NCBI GenBank assembly: GCA_966211965.1 | Contig: CBIHON010000028.1 | Location: forward strand, 1 to 64,000 | Reading direction: 5' to 3' | Origin: CBIHON01 sp966211965 | GTDB taxonomy: Bacteria; Pseudomonadota; Gammaproteobacteria; Burkholderiales; Burkholderiaceae_D | Length of the DNA: 64,000 bases | In this document: positions 1 through 9,007 of the stretch, one piece after another | How positions within the stretch are numbered: the stretch's first letter is position 1 | Layout: each line of letters starts with the position of its first letter | Program-made: the position numbers and the translations under genes | The notes under the pieces: generated by a model | Database searches by the model: none | Seen by the model: only the letters and a program-made list of their open reading frames with translations | What the model was told of the DNA's origin: nothing

Positions 1-187
1 GCGCGGCAGGGGGGGCCCGATGGGGCCCCCGCTGCTGGGCGGGGTGGGGGGGCGTTTTTTTTTCTAAAAACCAGCGCTGGTGCGCGCCCCCCCCCCCGCC
101 CCCCCGACACGGGATACGTCATCAATTATGCAAAACTCAATAAGCCTGCTATGAGTTCAAAAATCAAAAATGAGTTCAAACAGGTTC
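1..187. other. Low-complexity contig edge
   Basis: The first ~110 bases are dominated by long runs of G and C around one T run, unlike any other part of the window. From about 110 to 187 the sequence becomes normal and holds a short direct repeat, ATGAGTTCAAA, at about 151 and 170. No gene is seen. The most likely reading is a low-quality contig end, so the 3' end of the neighbouring minus-strand gene, which crosses a seven-G run at 193-199, may carry an indel. Confidence 0.6.
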
Positions 188-2740
188 TTATAGGGGGGGA
201 GTAAAAACGCCGGCCGCCACCGGCTTGCCATAGTAGAAACCCTGCGCGCAGGGACAGTCGCGCGACATCAGGAACGCTGCTTGTTCGGCCGTTTCCACCC
301 CTTCGGCGATCACGTTCAAATGCAGGCTCTTGGCCATGGCGATGATGGCGTCGGTGATGGTCATGTCATTCTGGTCCTGGCCGATGCCACGGACGAAGGA
401 TTGATCGATCTTCAGCGTGTGGATAGGGAAGCGCCGCAGATAGGACAAGCTGGAATAGCCCGTGCCGAAATCATCCACGGATAACTGGACCCCCATTTGA
501 TCGAGCTGCATCAAGATGCCTAGGTTCTCATCGCTGGGTTTCATCAGAATGCTTTCGGTAATTTCCAGATGCAGCGCATTGGCCGGCAGCGCAGTTTCGT
601 CCAAAGCCTGCACAACGATGTCGATCAAGCCGCACTGGAAAATTTGGCGAGTGGACATGTTCACCGCGATCTTCAAGTTCGGCAGGCCGGCGGCACGCCA
701 GCGCTTGAGCTGCTTGCACGCCTCGCGCAAGGCCCATTCGCCGATCGGCAGGATGAGTCCGGTATCCTCGGCAATCGTAATGAATTCGGATGGGGAAACC
801 AGGCCGCGTTCGGGATGATGCCAGCGGATCAGCGCTTCCGCGCCGAACGTACGCTGGTTTTTCATGTCGACCTGCGGCTGGTAGTACAGGGCCAATTCGC
901 CGCGCACCAGCGCATGGCGCAATTGCCGCTCGGTGATGAGCCGATGCTGGATCGCCAGGTTCAGGTGCTGAGTGAAGAATTGATAGTTGCCGCGGCCTTT
1001 TTCCTTGGCGTGATACATCGCGGTATCGGCCGCCTGCATCAGTGCTTCCACCGTCTCGCCATCGCCAGGATAGAGGCTGATGCCGATACTGCCGGCCGCG
1101 TGCAATTCGTGGCCTTCCGCAAAAAATGCGTGTTCCAGGCTCGCCAGGACTTTTGCGGCCACCAAGGCCGCGTCGCTCTCATGCTGCGGCGCAGGCAGAA
1201 TGATCATGAACTCGTCGCCGCCAAGCCTTGCCACTTGGTCCTGTTCGCGCAGACAACCTTGCAAGCGCTCGGCTACCGCTTTCAACAGCAAGTCGCCGAT
1301 ATGATGGCCGAGAGAGTCGTTGATCGTCTTGAAGTTGTCGAGATCGATAAAGAGTACCGCAACCGTGCTTTTATGGCGACGGGCCTGGGCAATGGCTTGG
1401 CTCAGGCTGGTTTGCAGCAAGACGCGGTTGGGCAGGCCGGTCAAGGCGTCATGATGGGCCAGATGGTTGATGTAATCCTCGGAACGCTGGCGTTCGATCG
1501 CGATACCCGCGATATGGCAAGCCAGGGCAGCCAAGCGCATATGTTCCCGTTCCGGGCTGCGCACGTCGGTGTAGTACATGGCAAACGCCCCCAGCACTTT
1601 GCCCTGGCAGGACGTGATCGGAAGGGACCAGCAAGCGCGCAGTCCGAACGGGCGTGCCAGTTCGCGATAATCCGCCCACAGCGGGTCTTGCGTGATGTCA
1701 GTGACGATGACCGGCTTGTTGAAATACATGGCGGTGCCGCATGATCCCGCCTTGGGGCCGATACTCGTGCCGTCCAGGGCTGCGGTGTAAGCGGAAGGAA
1801 GGCGGGGCGCGGCGATATGCGTCATATGTATCCCGTCTTCATCGAGCAGCAGGATCGAGCCGTACATGCCTTCGCACTGGGACTCGATCATAAAGACCAG
1901 GTCTTCGAGTATTTCCGGAAGAGGGCCGCCGGTAGCAATCATTTCCAGCACTTGATTTTGCGTCGTGCACAGGATTTCCGCTTTCTTTCGGCTCGTGATG
2001 TCGCGCATGATCCCGGTATAAGAATGCCGTCCTTCACGTTGGAATTCGCCGACGGTCAAATCCAGCACGAGCTTGTGGCCATTCTTATGGACTGCGGATA
2101 CCTCTCCATCTTGCCAAGGATGCCTGGTATTTTCGCCTTGGTCCGGAGGAGTCGCTACAGGCGGACATCCCGGCAATAATTGCTGCGGCATCAGCATCGC
2201 CAGATGGCGGCCGACCACTTGGGCAGGGAGATAGCCGAATATTTTTTCGACAGCCGGGTTGGCATAGGTGATGGTGCCGTTTTCATCCAGGGTGACGATG
2301 GCGTCCCGCGCGGTTTCCGCGACGATACGGTAGCGTTCTTCGCTTTCCCGCAAGGCTTGTTCCATCCGGCTGCGGTCGCTCAGATCCAGTACGAAACAAA
2401 TACCGGTCTGGTCGGAACCGGTGAATAATGTGCCGCCGATCAGGACAGGGATTCGCTCGCCGCTTTTGTGAATGAACTCTTTCTCATACGGCATTGCGCT
2501 GCCGGTACGCCTCAGTTCATCAATCGCATCGGCATCCAGCGTGTGAGATTCCGGCGGCGTAAGGTCGCGCCAGGTTATCTTCCCGGAGAGCAGTTCAGCG
2601 GACGCATATCCGACGATCTTGCAAAACGCGTCGTTGGTGCCGGTAATGCGGCCTTGCAGGTCCCAGGAAAAAAGGCCGATGATGTTGGAATCCACCAGCT
2701 TGTGGATACGTAATTCGGAGGGGCGGGGGACGCGAGACAT
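188..2740 (-). CDS. PAS-PAS-GAF-GGDEF-EAL c-di-GMP signalling protein
   Basis: Large cytoplasmic sensor that should make and/or degrade cyclic di-GMP. In order (about 850 residues): two PAS domains (~15-130, ~135-255), a GAF domain (~270-420), GGDEF (~430-590) and EAL (~600-845). The GGDEF domain keeps RLGGDEF and the inhibitory site REQD five residues upstream. The EAL domain keeps EAL, LEITES, DDFGTG, LKID, AEGVET and the final Q (AQGFY), so both activities look possible. No membrane segment is visible. I use the ATG at 2740; a TTG at 2806 would add 22 residues, and neither has a clear ribosome site. The last residues (GVFTPPL) come from a poly-G tract near the contig edge, so the true C-terminus may differ. 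The specific signal is unknown. Confidence 0.85.
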   Translation of the reverse strand: MSRVPRPSELRIHKLVDSNIIGLFSWDLQGRITGTNDAFCKIVGYASAELLSGKITWRDLTPPESHTLDADAIDELRRTGSAMPYEKEFIHKSGERIPVLIGGTLFTGSDQTGICFVLDLSDRSRMEQALRESEERYRIVAETARDAIVTLDENGTITYANPAVEKIFGYLPAQVVGRHLAMLMPQQLLPGCPPVATPPDQGENTRHPWQDGEVSAVHKNGHKLVLDLTVGEFQREGRHSYTGIMRDITSRKKAEILCTTQNQVLEMIATGGPLPEILEDLVFMIESQCEGMYGSILLLDEDGIHMTHIAAPRLPSAYTAALDGTSIGPKAGSCGTAMYFNKPVIVTDITQDPLWADYRELARPFGLRACWSLPITSCQGKVLGAFAMYYTDVRSPEREHMRLAALACHIAGIAIERQRSEDYINHLAHHDALTGLPNRVLLQTSLSQAIAQARRHKSTVAVLFIDLDNFKTINDSLGHHIGDLLLKAVAERLQGCLREQDQVARLGGDEFMIILPAPQHESDAALVAAKVLASLEHAFFAEGHELHAAGSIGISLYPGDGETVEALMQAADTAMYHAKEKGRGNYQFFTQHLNLAIQHRLITERQLRHALVRGELALYYQPQVDMKNQRTFGAEALIRWHHPERGLVSPSEFITIAEDTGLILPIGEWALREACKQLKRWRAAGLPNLKIAVNMSTRQIFQCGLIDIVVQALDETALPANALHLEITESILMKPSDENLGILMQLDQMGVQLSVDDFGTGYSSLSYLRRFPIHTLKIDQSFVRGIGQDQNDMTITDAIIAMAKSLHLNVIAEGVETAEQAAFLMSRDCPCAQGFYYGKPVAAGVFTPPL

Positions 2741-2908
2741 GATGGACAAGGTCTTGCCATGCACGATATCGCAGGAATGAGGCTGCGGATCGTTCTCTTC
2801 CGGCAAGCTGGGTTTTCTATTCGTTAAAGGCGGTTGGAGTCGTTACAAGGATGACGGTTCCGGCAATATTTGTGTCAGAGAGACATGCGCATGCGGATCA
2901 AATTGCAG

Positions 2909-2940
2909 CTAGAGCCTGTTATGTTCATAACAGGCTCTAG
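2909..2940. terminator. Perfect 15-bp palindrome over a stop codon
   Basis: A 15-bp perfect inverted repeat with a 2-base centre (CTAGAGCCTGTTATG, TT, then its complement). The TAG stop of the minus-strand gene ending at 2937 lies inside one arm. It could act as a terminator, but no clear T run follows on the minus strand. A copy of a dispersed palindromic repeat is an equal possibility. Confidence 0.5.
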
Positions 2941-5312
2941 CATCCATCCCCACCCTTAAGCGCGCCGGCCTTGTCGGCTTCTGCAGCGCCGTACAGCAGC
3001 CAGTGGTGCTGAAACGCTTCCCTGATGTTGCTGCACAGGACCTCGTCATCCCAGGGCTTGGTATAGAAGCGATAAACCGAACCGCGATTGACTGCGTCCA
3101 GGATGGATTCCAGTTCCGTATACCCGGAGAGGACGATTCGGATCGTGTCCGGGTACAGGTCTTTGACCTTGCTCAGGAATTCCGTACCGCTCATGCGCGG
3201 CATGCGCTGGTCGCACATGATGACCTGGACCCGATGCAGCGCCAACAGCTCGAATGCTTCGTCCGGGGTCTGCGCCTTGAGCGTGTGATAACCGTCGCGC
3301 CGCACCATGCGCTGCAAGGATGCCAGCACGTTCGGTTCGTCATCAAGAATCAGCAGCGTCTGGCGCTGCGGCAAACCGCTCTCCAGCGCTTTCGGCAGGC
3401 GTTTACCCTGCAACAGCATGTGCTCGAATTCTTCCGGCGGCACCGGCCGGCTGAAATAATAGCCTTGTATTTCATCGCAGAGGTGGCGCCGCAGATACGC
3501 CAGTTGCGATTCGGTTTCGACGCCTTCGGCGACGACGCGCAATTTCAGGCTGTGCGCCATCGAGATCGTGGCCAGGGCAATTGCCGCATCGTCCGGATTG
3601 GTCGTGATTTCCCGGATGAAGGCAATATCGATCTTGAGCCGGTCAAGTGGAAAGCGCTTCAGATACGACAGGCTTGAATAGCCGGTGCCGAAGTCATCGA
3701 TCGACAGCTTGACGCCGAGTCCCTTCAAGTTGCGCAATATGGTGATGGTGCGCTCGCCATTGGACATCAGCGAGCTTTCCGTTATTTCGAGTTCCAGCAG
3801 CTCCGGCTTGATGCCGCTTTGCTGCAATGCTGCGACGATTTTCTCTTCCAGGTCTTCATTGACGAACTGCCGGCTCGATACATTGACCGAGATGCAGAGC
3901 GGTCCTACCGACGAGCGCATCCACGCCGCAATTTGGCGGCAGGCGGCGCCAATCACCCAAGTACCGACCGGGACGATCAAGCCGGTTTCTTCCAGCAAGG
4001 GGATGAATTCCACCGGCGGCACCATGCCGTGTCCCGGGCGGTTCCAGCGTATCAACGCTTCCGCGCCGACGATGCGTCCCGTATTGACCTGGACTTTCGG
4101 CTGGTAATGCAAAAGAAATTCTTCGTTGTCGATCGCCCGCCGCAGCGCAATCTCGAGATTGAGTCGGGCGCGCGACTGGATATTCATCGCCGCGGTAAAG
4201 AAGCGGTAGGTGTCGCGCCCTGCATCCTTGGCCTGATACAGCGCGGTGTCGGCGAACTTGAGCAGGGTTTCGGGATCGGACGCATCACCCGGAAAAAACG
4301 TGATGCCGATGCTGGCCGTGACATAGACTGCATGGCCTTCCAGAATGAAGGGCTCGAGCAAGGCTTCGCGGATTTTGCTGGCGATGACGGGGGCGCCGAG
4401 GTCGCCTTCGGGCAACAGCAAAATCAAGGCGAATTCGTCGCCGCCCAGCCGCGCCACCGTATCCCGGCTGCGCAGGCAGTGCAGGACGCGATCGCCAAAC
4501 TCGCGCAGCAGAAGATCGCCGAGTCCATGTCCCAAGGTGTCGTTGATATTCTTGAAGCGGTCGAGATCGAGCATCATGACCCCGATCACCCAATTGCTTT
4601 CGGTGGCGTGCACCAGTGCCTTGGCCAGCAATTCATAAAACAGGGTGCGGTTGGGCAGACCGGTCAGCGGATCGAACTGGGCAAGTTGCTGCAGGCGTTG
4701 TTCGGCGTTTTTCCGCTCGCTGATGTCGTCGTGCGCAATGACGATCCGCGCCGGGCCCTCGTCGGAGAAGCGGGTGATCCTGAGCGAGAACCAGCATTGT
4801 CCGGCCGTCGTGTGGCAGGCATATTCCATGGTCGCCGTATCGCGCTCCCCGCTGACCACCGCGCGGATCAGCTCGGCGATGGCAGCGCAATCACGCTTGC
4901 CCTCGGCCGCAGCCTTATCGCAGGCCTCCAGATAATTTTCTCCTTCGGACAGCGACACGGCAGCGTCAGGATGAATGCCGGTAAAGTCGCGCCACACCCT
5001 GTTGACAGCGAGAATACGGCCCGCTGCATCGACCACGGCGATGTGCTGAAGCAAGGCATCGATGGTGGCGCGTGCGAACCTTTCCGATTCCTGCAGCGCA
5101 GCCGCTGTTTCGCGCAATGCCTGTTGCGCCGCATGCAGCAGGACGGCATTGCCGGTTGCCGGATCGATGACGGCGTCGATCTGCGCAGGCTCGAACATCA
5201 TCATGGCCGACGTGCCGGCGTCGTTCACCTTCTGCAGGATCAGGCTCTCAGGTCCGCAACTGTCCTGCGTCTGGGCCGGCATCGGGGTTTGCGCGGCCAG
5301 ATCGGGGTTCAT
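2937..5312 (-). CDS. PAS-GGDEF-EAL-REC hybrid c-di-GMP protein
   Basis: Predicted bifunctional diguanylate cyclase/phosphodiesterase with a C-terminal receiver domain (791 residues). Order: PAS (~70-200), GGDEF (~205-365, RLGGDEF with inhibitory site RSRD), EAL (~380-625, with EAL, LEITES, DDFGTG, LKID, AEGVET and Q all present), and REC (~655-770, with acidic pair DDE, phospho-acceptor Asp in MCDQRMP, SGYT and TKPW as in RpfG-type receivers). A REC domain at the C-terminus is less common than at the N-terminus. I chose the ATG at 5312, preceded by AAGGGAACC, over an open extension to 5558 that has no domain content. No partner kinase lies nearby. It follows the same orientation as the neighbouring PAS-GGDEF-EAL gene. 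Confidence 0.87.
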   Translation of the reverse strand: MNPDLAAQTPMPAQTQDSCGPESLILQKVNDAGTSAMMMFEPAQIDAVIDPATGNAVLLHAAQQALRETAAALQESERFARATIDALLQHIAVVDAAGRILAVNRVWRDFTGIHPDAAVSLSEGENYLEACDKAAAEGKRDCAAIAELIRAVVSGERDTATMEYACHTTAGQCWFSLRITRFSDEGPARIVIAHDDISERKNAEQRLQQLAQFDPLTGLPNRTLFYELLAKALVHATESNWVIGVMMLDLDRFKNINDTLGHGLGDLLLREFGDRVLHCLRSRDTVARLGGDEFALILLLPEGDLGAPVIASKIREALLEPFILEGHAVYVTASIGITFFPGDASDPETLLKFADTALYQAKDAGRDTYRFFTAAMNIQSRARLNLEIALRRAIDNEEFLLHYQPKVQVNTGRIVGAEALIRWNRPGHGMVPPVEFIPLLEETGLIVPVGTWVIGAACRQIAAWMRSSVGPLCISVNVSSRQFVNEDLEEKIVAALQQSGIKPELLELEITESSLMSNGERTITILRNLKGLGVKLSIDDFGTGYSSLSYLKRFPLDRLKIDIAFIREITTNPDDAAIALATISMAHSLKLRVVAEGVETESQLAYLRRHLCDEIQGYYFSRPVPPEEFEHMLLQGKRLPKALESGLPQRQTLLILDDEPNVLASLQRMVRRDGYHTLKAQTPDEAFELLALHRVQVIMCDQRMPRMSGTEFLSKVKDLYPDTIRIVLSGYTELESILDAVNRGSVYRFYTKPWDDEVLCSNIREAFQHHWLLYGAAEADKAGALKGGDGC

Positions 5313-5773
5313 GAGATGGTTCCCTTCAATCCCGGCATGGGCAACACCTTGCTTTTGCCGCTCGGGCTGCCGGCCAGCTTCTCGGCAGGGAAGGGCGACA
5401 GTCTCGCCGGTGTGCACTTTTCTTCTTTGGGGTTCATGGACACTCCGTTTCAATGCGTACCGGAACGACACGAAAATGATACTTTCGGTTATAAATCTAC
5501 GGTTTGCAAAACCATGAAAGCAGTACGTCTTGGTATTTATTTCGCTGCGGTATTCCACATACTATTATCAAATCTGATGCTCGGGCATCAAAAGACATGA
5601 AGAAATAGAAAAAATAGTGTGACTCTGCACAGAGAATGTTCCAGCTCATTTCACTAAAAGAAGACGGAATGTAAATTTCTCATATTTTTGTGTTAAAAAT
5701 TACCTTTTAAGAGCTGGCAGACATTGACTCCGTTCGGTTACGCCTCGGAAGGGGCGCACCGGTTTGGCCCTCC

Positions 5774-5820
5774 GCGCCGAACACGCACCTTTCACTTCCA
5801 AATCGACTGTTACAGTCCAC
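5774..5820. repeat. Half copy of palindromic element B
   Basis: Bases 5789-5820 are identical over 32 positions to 59568-59599, the right arm of a 78-bp palindromic element at 59.5 kb. Similarity continues leftwards with a few changes to about 5774. The matching left arm is not recognisable here. The right end abuts coding sequence of an nnrS remnant, so this looks like a recombination or insertion boundary. Confidence 0.75.
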
Positions 5821-5968
5821 CAGTACCGATGCCGCCATCGGCGTCAACAGACTGCGCGACACTGCGCTGACTCTGGCGGCGCTGTGCTGGTCGGGCGCCT
5901 TTCTGCTTTACGTCGTGATATACGCGCCTTATCCGTCCCGGCCGCGGCTCGACGGCAAGGACGATTGA
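5820..5968 (+). pseudogene. nnrS-like 3' remnant
   Basis: A stop-terminated frame of about 49 codons reads like the C-terminus of NnrS, a heme- and copper-containing membrane protein of the nitric-oxide response: one hydrophobic helix (LTLAALCWSGAFLLYVVIY) followed by the typical AP-x-x-x-RPRLDGK tail and a TGA. There is no start codon and no upstream NnrS sequence; homology begins exactly where the repeat half-copy ends. This supports truncation of a once complete gene. Recognition is from family memory only. Confidence 0.6.
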
Positions 5969-6201
5969 GTTCACCAAGAACCGCGATACCGCAGCGGAAT
6001 CCTGCAGCGGCATATCTGCCTTCCCGCATTTTTCCGTCCCGCACCAGCCTGCTGTGCCCGGCGATTCCTTAACGCATCTGGCCGAAAGTGTGGCGCGATC
6101 CGGATCGCCTCGCAGGAAATTGCGCACGCGGCGTCATCAAGCTGCAATAATGCGTTCTTATCGTCACCCCTTTTCGAGACGATGGACAACGAGAGGATGG
6201 C

Positions 6202-7659
6202 ATGTTTGCTGCGGTAGATTTGGGTTCCAACAGTTTTCGGCTGCATATCGGCAGGCACGATGGCGAGACGATACGCGTGCTCAAGAGCGCGCGCGATCCG
6301 ATCCGGCTCGGCGCGGGCCTGGACGGCAAGGGCAATTTGACCGAGCAGGCCATGCAGGCCGCGCTCGAATCCTTGCGGCGCTTCCATGAGATCCTGGGCG
6401 CCTATCCGCTCAACGCGGTCAGGGTGGTCGCCACCAACACCATGCGCATCGCAAAGAACGCCTCGTCCTTTCTCCCTGCCGCCGAAAGCGCGGTCGGCTA
6501 TCCGATCGAAATCATTTCGGGCGAGGAAGAGGGCAGGCTGATCTACATGGGGGTTGCGTGTTCTCAGGGCTCCCTGAGCGAGCGGCGCCTGGTGCTCGAT
6601 ATCGGCGGCGGTTCGACCGAGCTGATCCTGGGCAAAGGCCATGAGATCGAACAGGTGGAATCGTTCAGCATCGGCACGGTCAAGCACAGCCTGGCGTTTT
6701 TTCCCGGCGGACGCATCGATGCCCCCTCCTTTGACGCCGCGGTCCTGTCGGCACGCAGTCATTTCGAAGACGCTGCGCCGCCTTATCATCCGCAGTACTG
6801 GAGCATCGCATACGGCACGTCGGGCACCATACGCGCGATCGCCGATGCGATTGCAAAAAATGCGCTGGGCGACGGCAAACTGACATACAAGAGCCTGGAT
6901 GCCTTGAAGGAGCGACTGATCCAGTACGGCCATATCAGCCGCATCGACCTGGCCGGCATGAAGCCCGATCGCGCCGCCATCATCGTCGGCGGTCTGGCGA
7001 TCCTGATGGGCTTGATGCAGGAACTCGGCATCAAAGCGATGACGCCGATAGAAGCCGGCCTGCGGCTGGGCGTACTGTGGGATCTGCAATTGCGCGCGAC
7101 CCAGCGCGACCGGCGCGAACTGGCTGTGCGGGAATTCCTGCGGCGCTTCCATGCGGACGAGGTGCGCGCCGATCGTGCCGCCGACATCGCCAGCCTCTTG
7201 TACAGCCAGTTGAAGCCGGCCTCCGACAAATACGCACGCCATCTTTACTGGAGCGGCCTGTTGCACGAAGTCGGACTGGCGGTGTCGCACAGCGGTTATC
7301 ACAAGCATGCGGCCTACATGATCGAACATGCCGATCTGGCCGGCTTCACTACGCGCGAGCAGCGCGTCATGAGCATGCTGATCCTGGCGCAGAAAGGCAA
7401 TTTACGCAAGGTCAACGAAGTACTCGCCGACCTCGATTTTGCCAAGGCGGTGCTGGCGCTGCGGCTGGCGGTAATGTTCTTGCATTCGCGCATCGAAGCC
7501 GAGCCGGACCAACTGCGCCTGAGGATGAAGAACAAGATAGAGCTGGAGATCAAGCGCGACTGGATGGCGGAGCATCCGACGCTGGCTTTCTGGATGCAGA
7601 AAGAAAAAGAGTGGTGGGATCAGGTGGGTGTGGATTTTTCAATCAAGACGAATGCCTGA
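6202..7659 (+). CDS. ppx: Exopolyphosphatase (Ppx/GppA family)
   Basis: Processively hydrolyses terminal phosphates of polyphosphate; some family members act on pppGpp instead. At 485 residues it has the usual length. The ASKHA phosphatase core is visible: phosphate-1 loop DLGSNSFRLHI near residue 6 and phosphate-2 loop DIGGGSTELIL near 133, followed by the C-terminal HD-like helical part. The start is supported by GAGAGG seven bases upstream of the ATG. It is transcribed alone, separated from ppk by about 5 kb, whereas in many proteobacteria the two are adjacent. No Pho box is seen in its leader. Confidence 0.9.
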   Translation: MFAAVDLGSNSFRLHIGRHDGETIRVLKSARDPIRLGAGLDGKGNLTEQAMQAALESLRRFHEILGAYPLNAVRVVATNTMRIAKNASSFLPAAESAVGYPIEIISGEEEGRLIYMGVACSQGSLSERRLVLDIGGGSTELILGKGHEIEQVESFSIGTVKHSLAFFPGGRIDAPSFDAAVLSARSHFEDAAPPYHPQYWSIAYGTSGTIRAIADAIAKNALGDGKLTYKSLDALKERLIQYGHISRIDLAGMKPDRAAIIVGGLAILMGLMQELGIKAMTPIEAGLRLGVLWDLQLRATQRDRRELAVREFLRRFHADEVRADRAADIASLLYSQLKPASDKYARHLYWSGLLHEVGLAVSHSGYHKHAAYMIEHADLAGFTTREQRVMSMLILAQKGNLRKVNEVLADLDFAKAVLALRLAVMFLHSRIEAEPDQLRLRMKNKIELEIKRDWMAEHPTLAFWMQKEKEWWDQVGVDFSIKTNA

Positions 7660-7720
7660 TCCCTCGCTTCTTCATGAGAGGGGCGAAACAACCGCATCGG
7701 GCCCCTCTCATGGAACAGCC

Positions 7721-8854
7721 TCAAAACACCAGAACGCTACCCTTCTTGAACAAGGCGATGTCCAGGTAACTCGACAAATGCCTGTTGTGTGCCGACGAGA
7801 CGATGGATAACCCGCCCAAATCGATATCGCCATTCTGCGCGATCAATTCCTGCAAGGCAGCATTGCTGCGCCTGGATTGCTGTATGGTCTTGCAGAGAGC
7901 CTTGGCCGCGGCAAAGCCCTCCAGCGTCATTGAGGACACCGGTTCATCGCGGTATTTTTTCATCATGTTCAAATGTTCGGTCTGGATCAGCGACGAGCCG
8001 GAATTCGGATTCGGCACGACCTGGGAAAATACCGTCCACTCCACTGCTCTGGTACCTGCCAGTTCGCGCAGCGTGCCGAGATTGACCAGCGAGGTGCTGG
8101 CGACGAAGGTTTGCGCCGCATAATTGCGGAATTCCTTCAAGAACAGTGCCGTGCCGATGGTGTCGGCAATCACGATCACGAAGCCGGGTTTCGACAGCGC
8201 CAGGCGCTTGGCTTCCATTTCCATCTCGAACTGGCCGACGTGGCCCTTGATCTGCGCGATACCGGTCAGCTTCATGCCGCGTTCCTGAATCTCGGTGGTC
8301 AGGTTTCGATAGGCTTCCTGATTTGCGGCCGATTCCTGGTACACGATACCGACGTCCTTAATGCCGAGCTTGCCGAAGTGCGAAAACAAATGCCGGATTT
8401 CCTGCTTGTAGCTTGGACGCCAGAACAGCACACGCCCTGCGCCGCTTAGGCTGGCGCCGGCCAGCGGCGCGAACATGATCAGGCCGCTGCGTTTGAAGGC
8501 GGGCGCATCCAGCACCGCCTGCGTGATGCCTTCGCCGACTCCGCCAAATAAATAGTCGATCTGTTCGCGTTCGATCAATTCGGAGGTCAATCGGACTGCC
8601 GCTTCAGGCTGACCTTGATCGTCGCGCACGATGTAATGGACGCGCTTGCCGTTGATGCCGCCGTCTGCATTGATGGCGTCGAAGTAGGTCTTGATGCCGG
8701 CGACGTAATCGCGGCCGATGCTGCCATTGGGACCCGACAGGTCGATCGCCTGTCCGATGACGATCGTGTTATTGGTCGCTTCGGCCAAAACCGGCAAACA
8801 GAGCAGCAACAGGAGGAATAACTTTTTCAGAGTGGAGGACAGTCGAGAAATCAT
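7721..8854 (-). CDS. ABC transporter substrate-binding protein (Leu/Ile/Val type)
   Basis: Periplasmic binding protein of the type I fold used by branched-chain amino acid and related ABC importers (377 residues). A signal peptide is clear (KKLFLLLLLCLPVLAEA, cleavage near residue 26), followed by the typical opening IVIGQAIDLSGPNGSIGRDY and IKTYFDAINADGGINGKRV. I chose the ATG at 8854; an upstream TTG at 8890 would place 12 extra residues before the signal. No permease or ATPase genes lie next to it, so it is an orphan binding protein; such orphans often serve sensory systems or distant transporters. Ligand unknown. Confidence 0.85.
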   Translation of the reverse strand: MISRLSSTLKKLFLLLLLCLPVLAEATNNTIVIGQAIDLSGPNGSIGRDYVAGIKTYFDAINADGGINGKRVHYIVRDDQGQPEAAVRLTSELIEREQIDYLFGGVGEGITQAVLDAPAFKRSGLIMFAPLAGASLSGAGRVLFWRPSYKQEIRHLFSHFGKLGIKDVGIVYQESAANQEAYRNLTTEIQERGMKLTGIAQIKGHVGQFEMEMEAKRLALSKPGFVIVIADTIGTALFLKEFRNYAAQTFVASTSLVNLGTLRELAGTRAVEWTVFSQVVPNPNSGSSLIQTEHLNMMKKYRDEPVSSMTLEGFAAAKALCKTIQQSRRSNAALQELIAQNGDIDLGGLSIVSSAHNRHLSSYLDIALFKKGSVLVF

Positions 8855-8948
8855 GTGCTTGGGATGAGTTGGTGAGTTGACTTTAGGCAATTATGGGTTC
8901 GAAATATGACGGCTTCATGAATTTGCCCAAGCCATCGAAGCACCTTGC

Positions 8949-8977
8949 TTGTCCGGAAGGAAATAAATGTATATATT
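8949..8977 (+). promoter_or_regulatory. Candidate sigma-70 promoter for H1-like gene
   Basis: TTGTCC at 8949-8954 and TATATT at 8972-8977 are separated by 17 bases, in a strongly AT-rich stretch just upstream of the histone H1-like gene. A GGAGG ribosome site follows at about 8996. Confidence 0.5.
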
Positions 8978-9007
8978 ATTTATACTATTATTTTGGAGGG
9001 GTAAGTC

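Larger units (their letters stand above)
5313..6201. other. Gene-poor interval with repeat scar
   Basis: About 890 bases without an intact gene. The first 400 are AT-rich and should hold the promoter of the minus-strand c-di-GMP gene. Around 5774-5820 lies half of a palindromic repeat also found at 59.5 kb, followed directly by an nnrS-like 3' fragment. The last 230 bases form the leader of ppx, with GAGAGG ahead of its ATG. Other short open frames here match nothing I recognise. Confidence 0.6.

Noticed and set aside
569..1744. 391-codon open frame antisense to the first GGDEF-EAL gene
   Set aside because: No domains; explained by codon bias of the opposite strand.
3819..5600. 593-codon open frame antisense to the PAS-GGDEF-EAL-REC gene
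   Set aside because: The minus-strand gene has full domain content; the plus frame is a shadow.
5764..6072. 102-codon plus frame over the repeat scar
   Set aside because: A different frame from the recognisable NnrS tail; Arg/Ser-rich shadow with no ribosome site.
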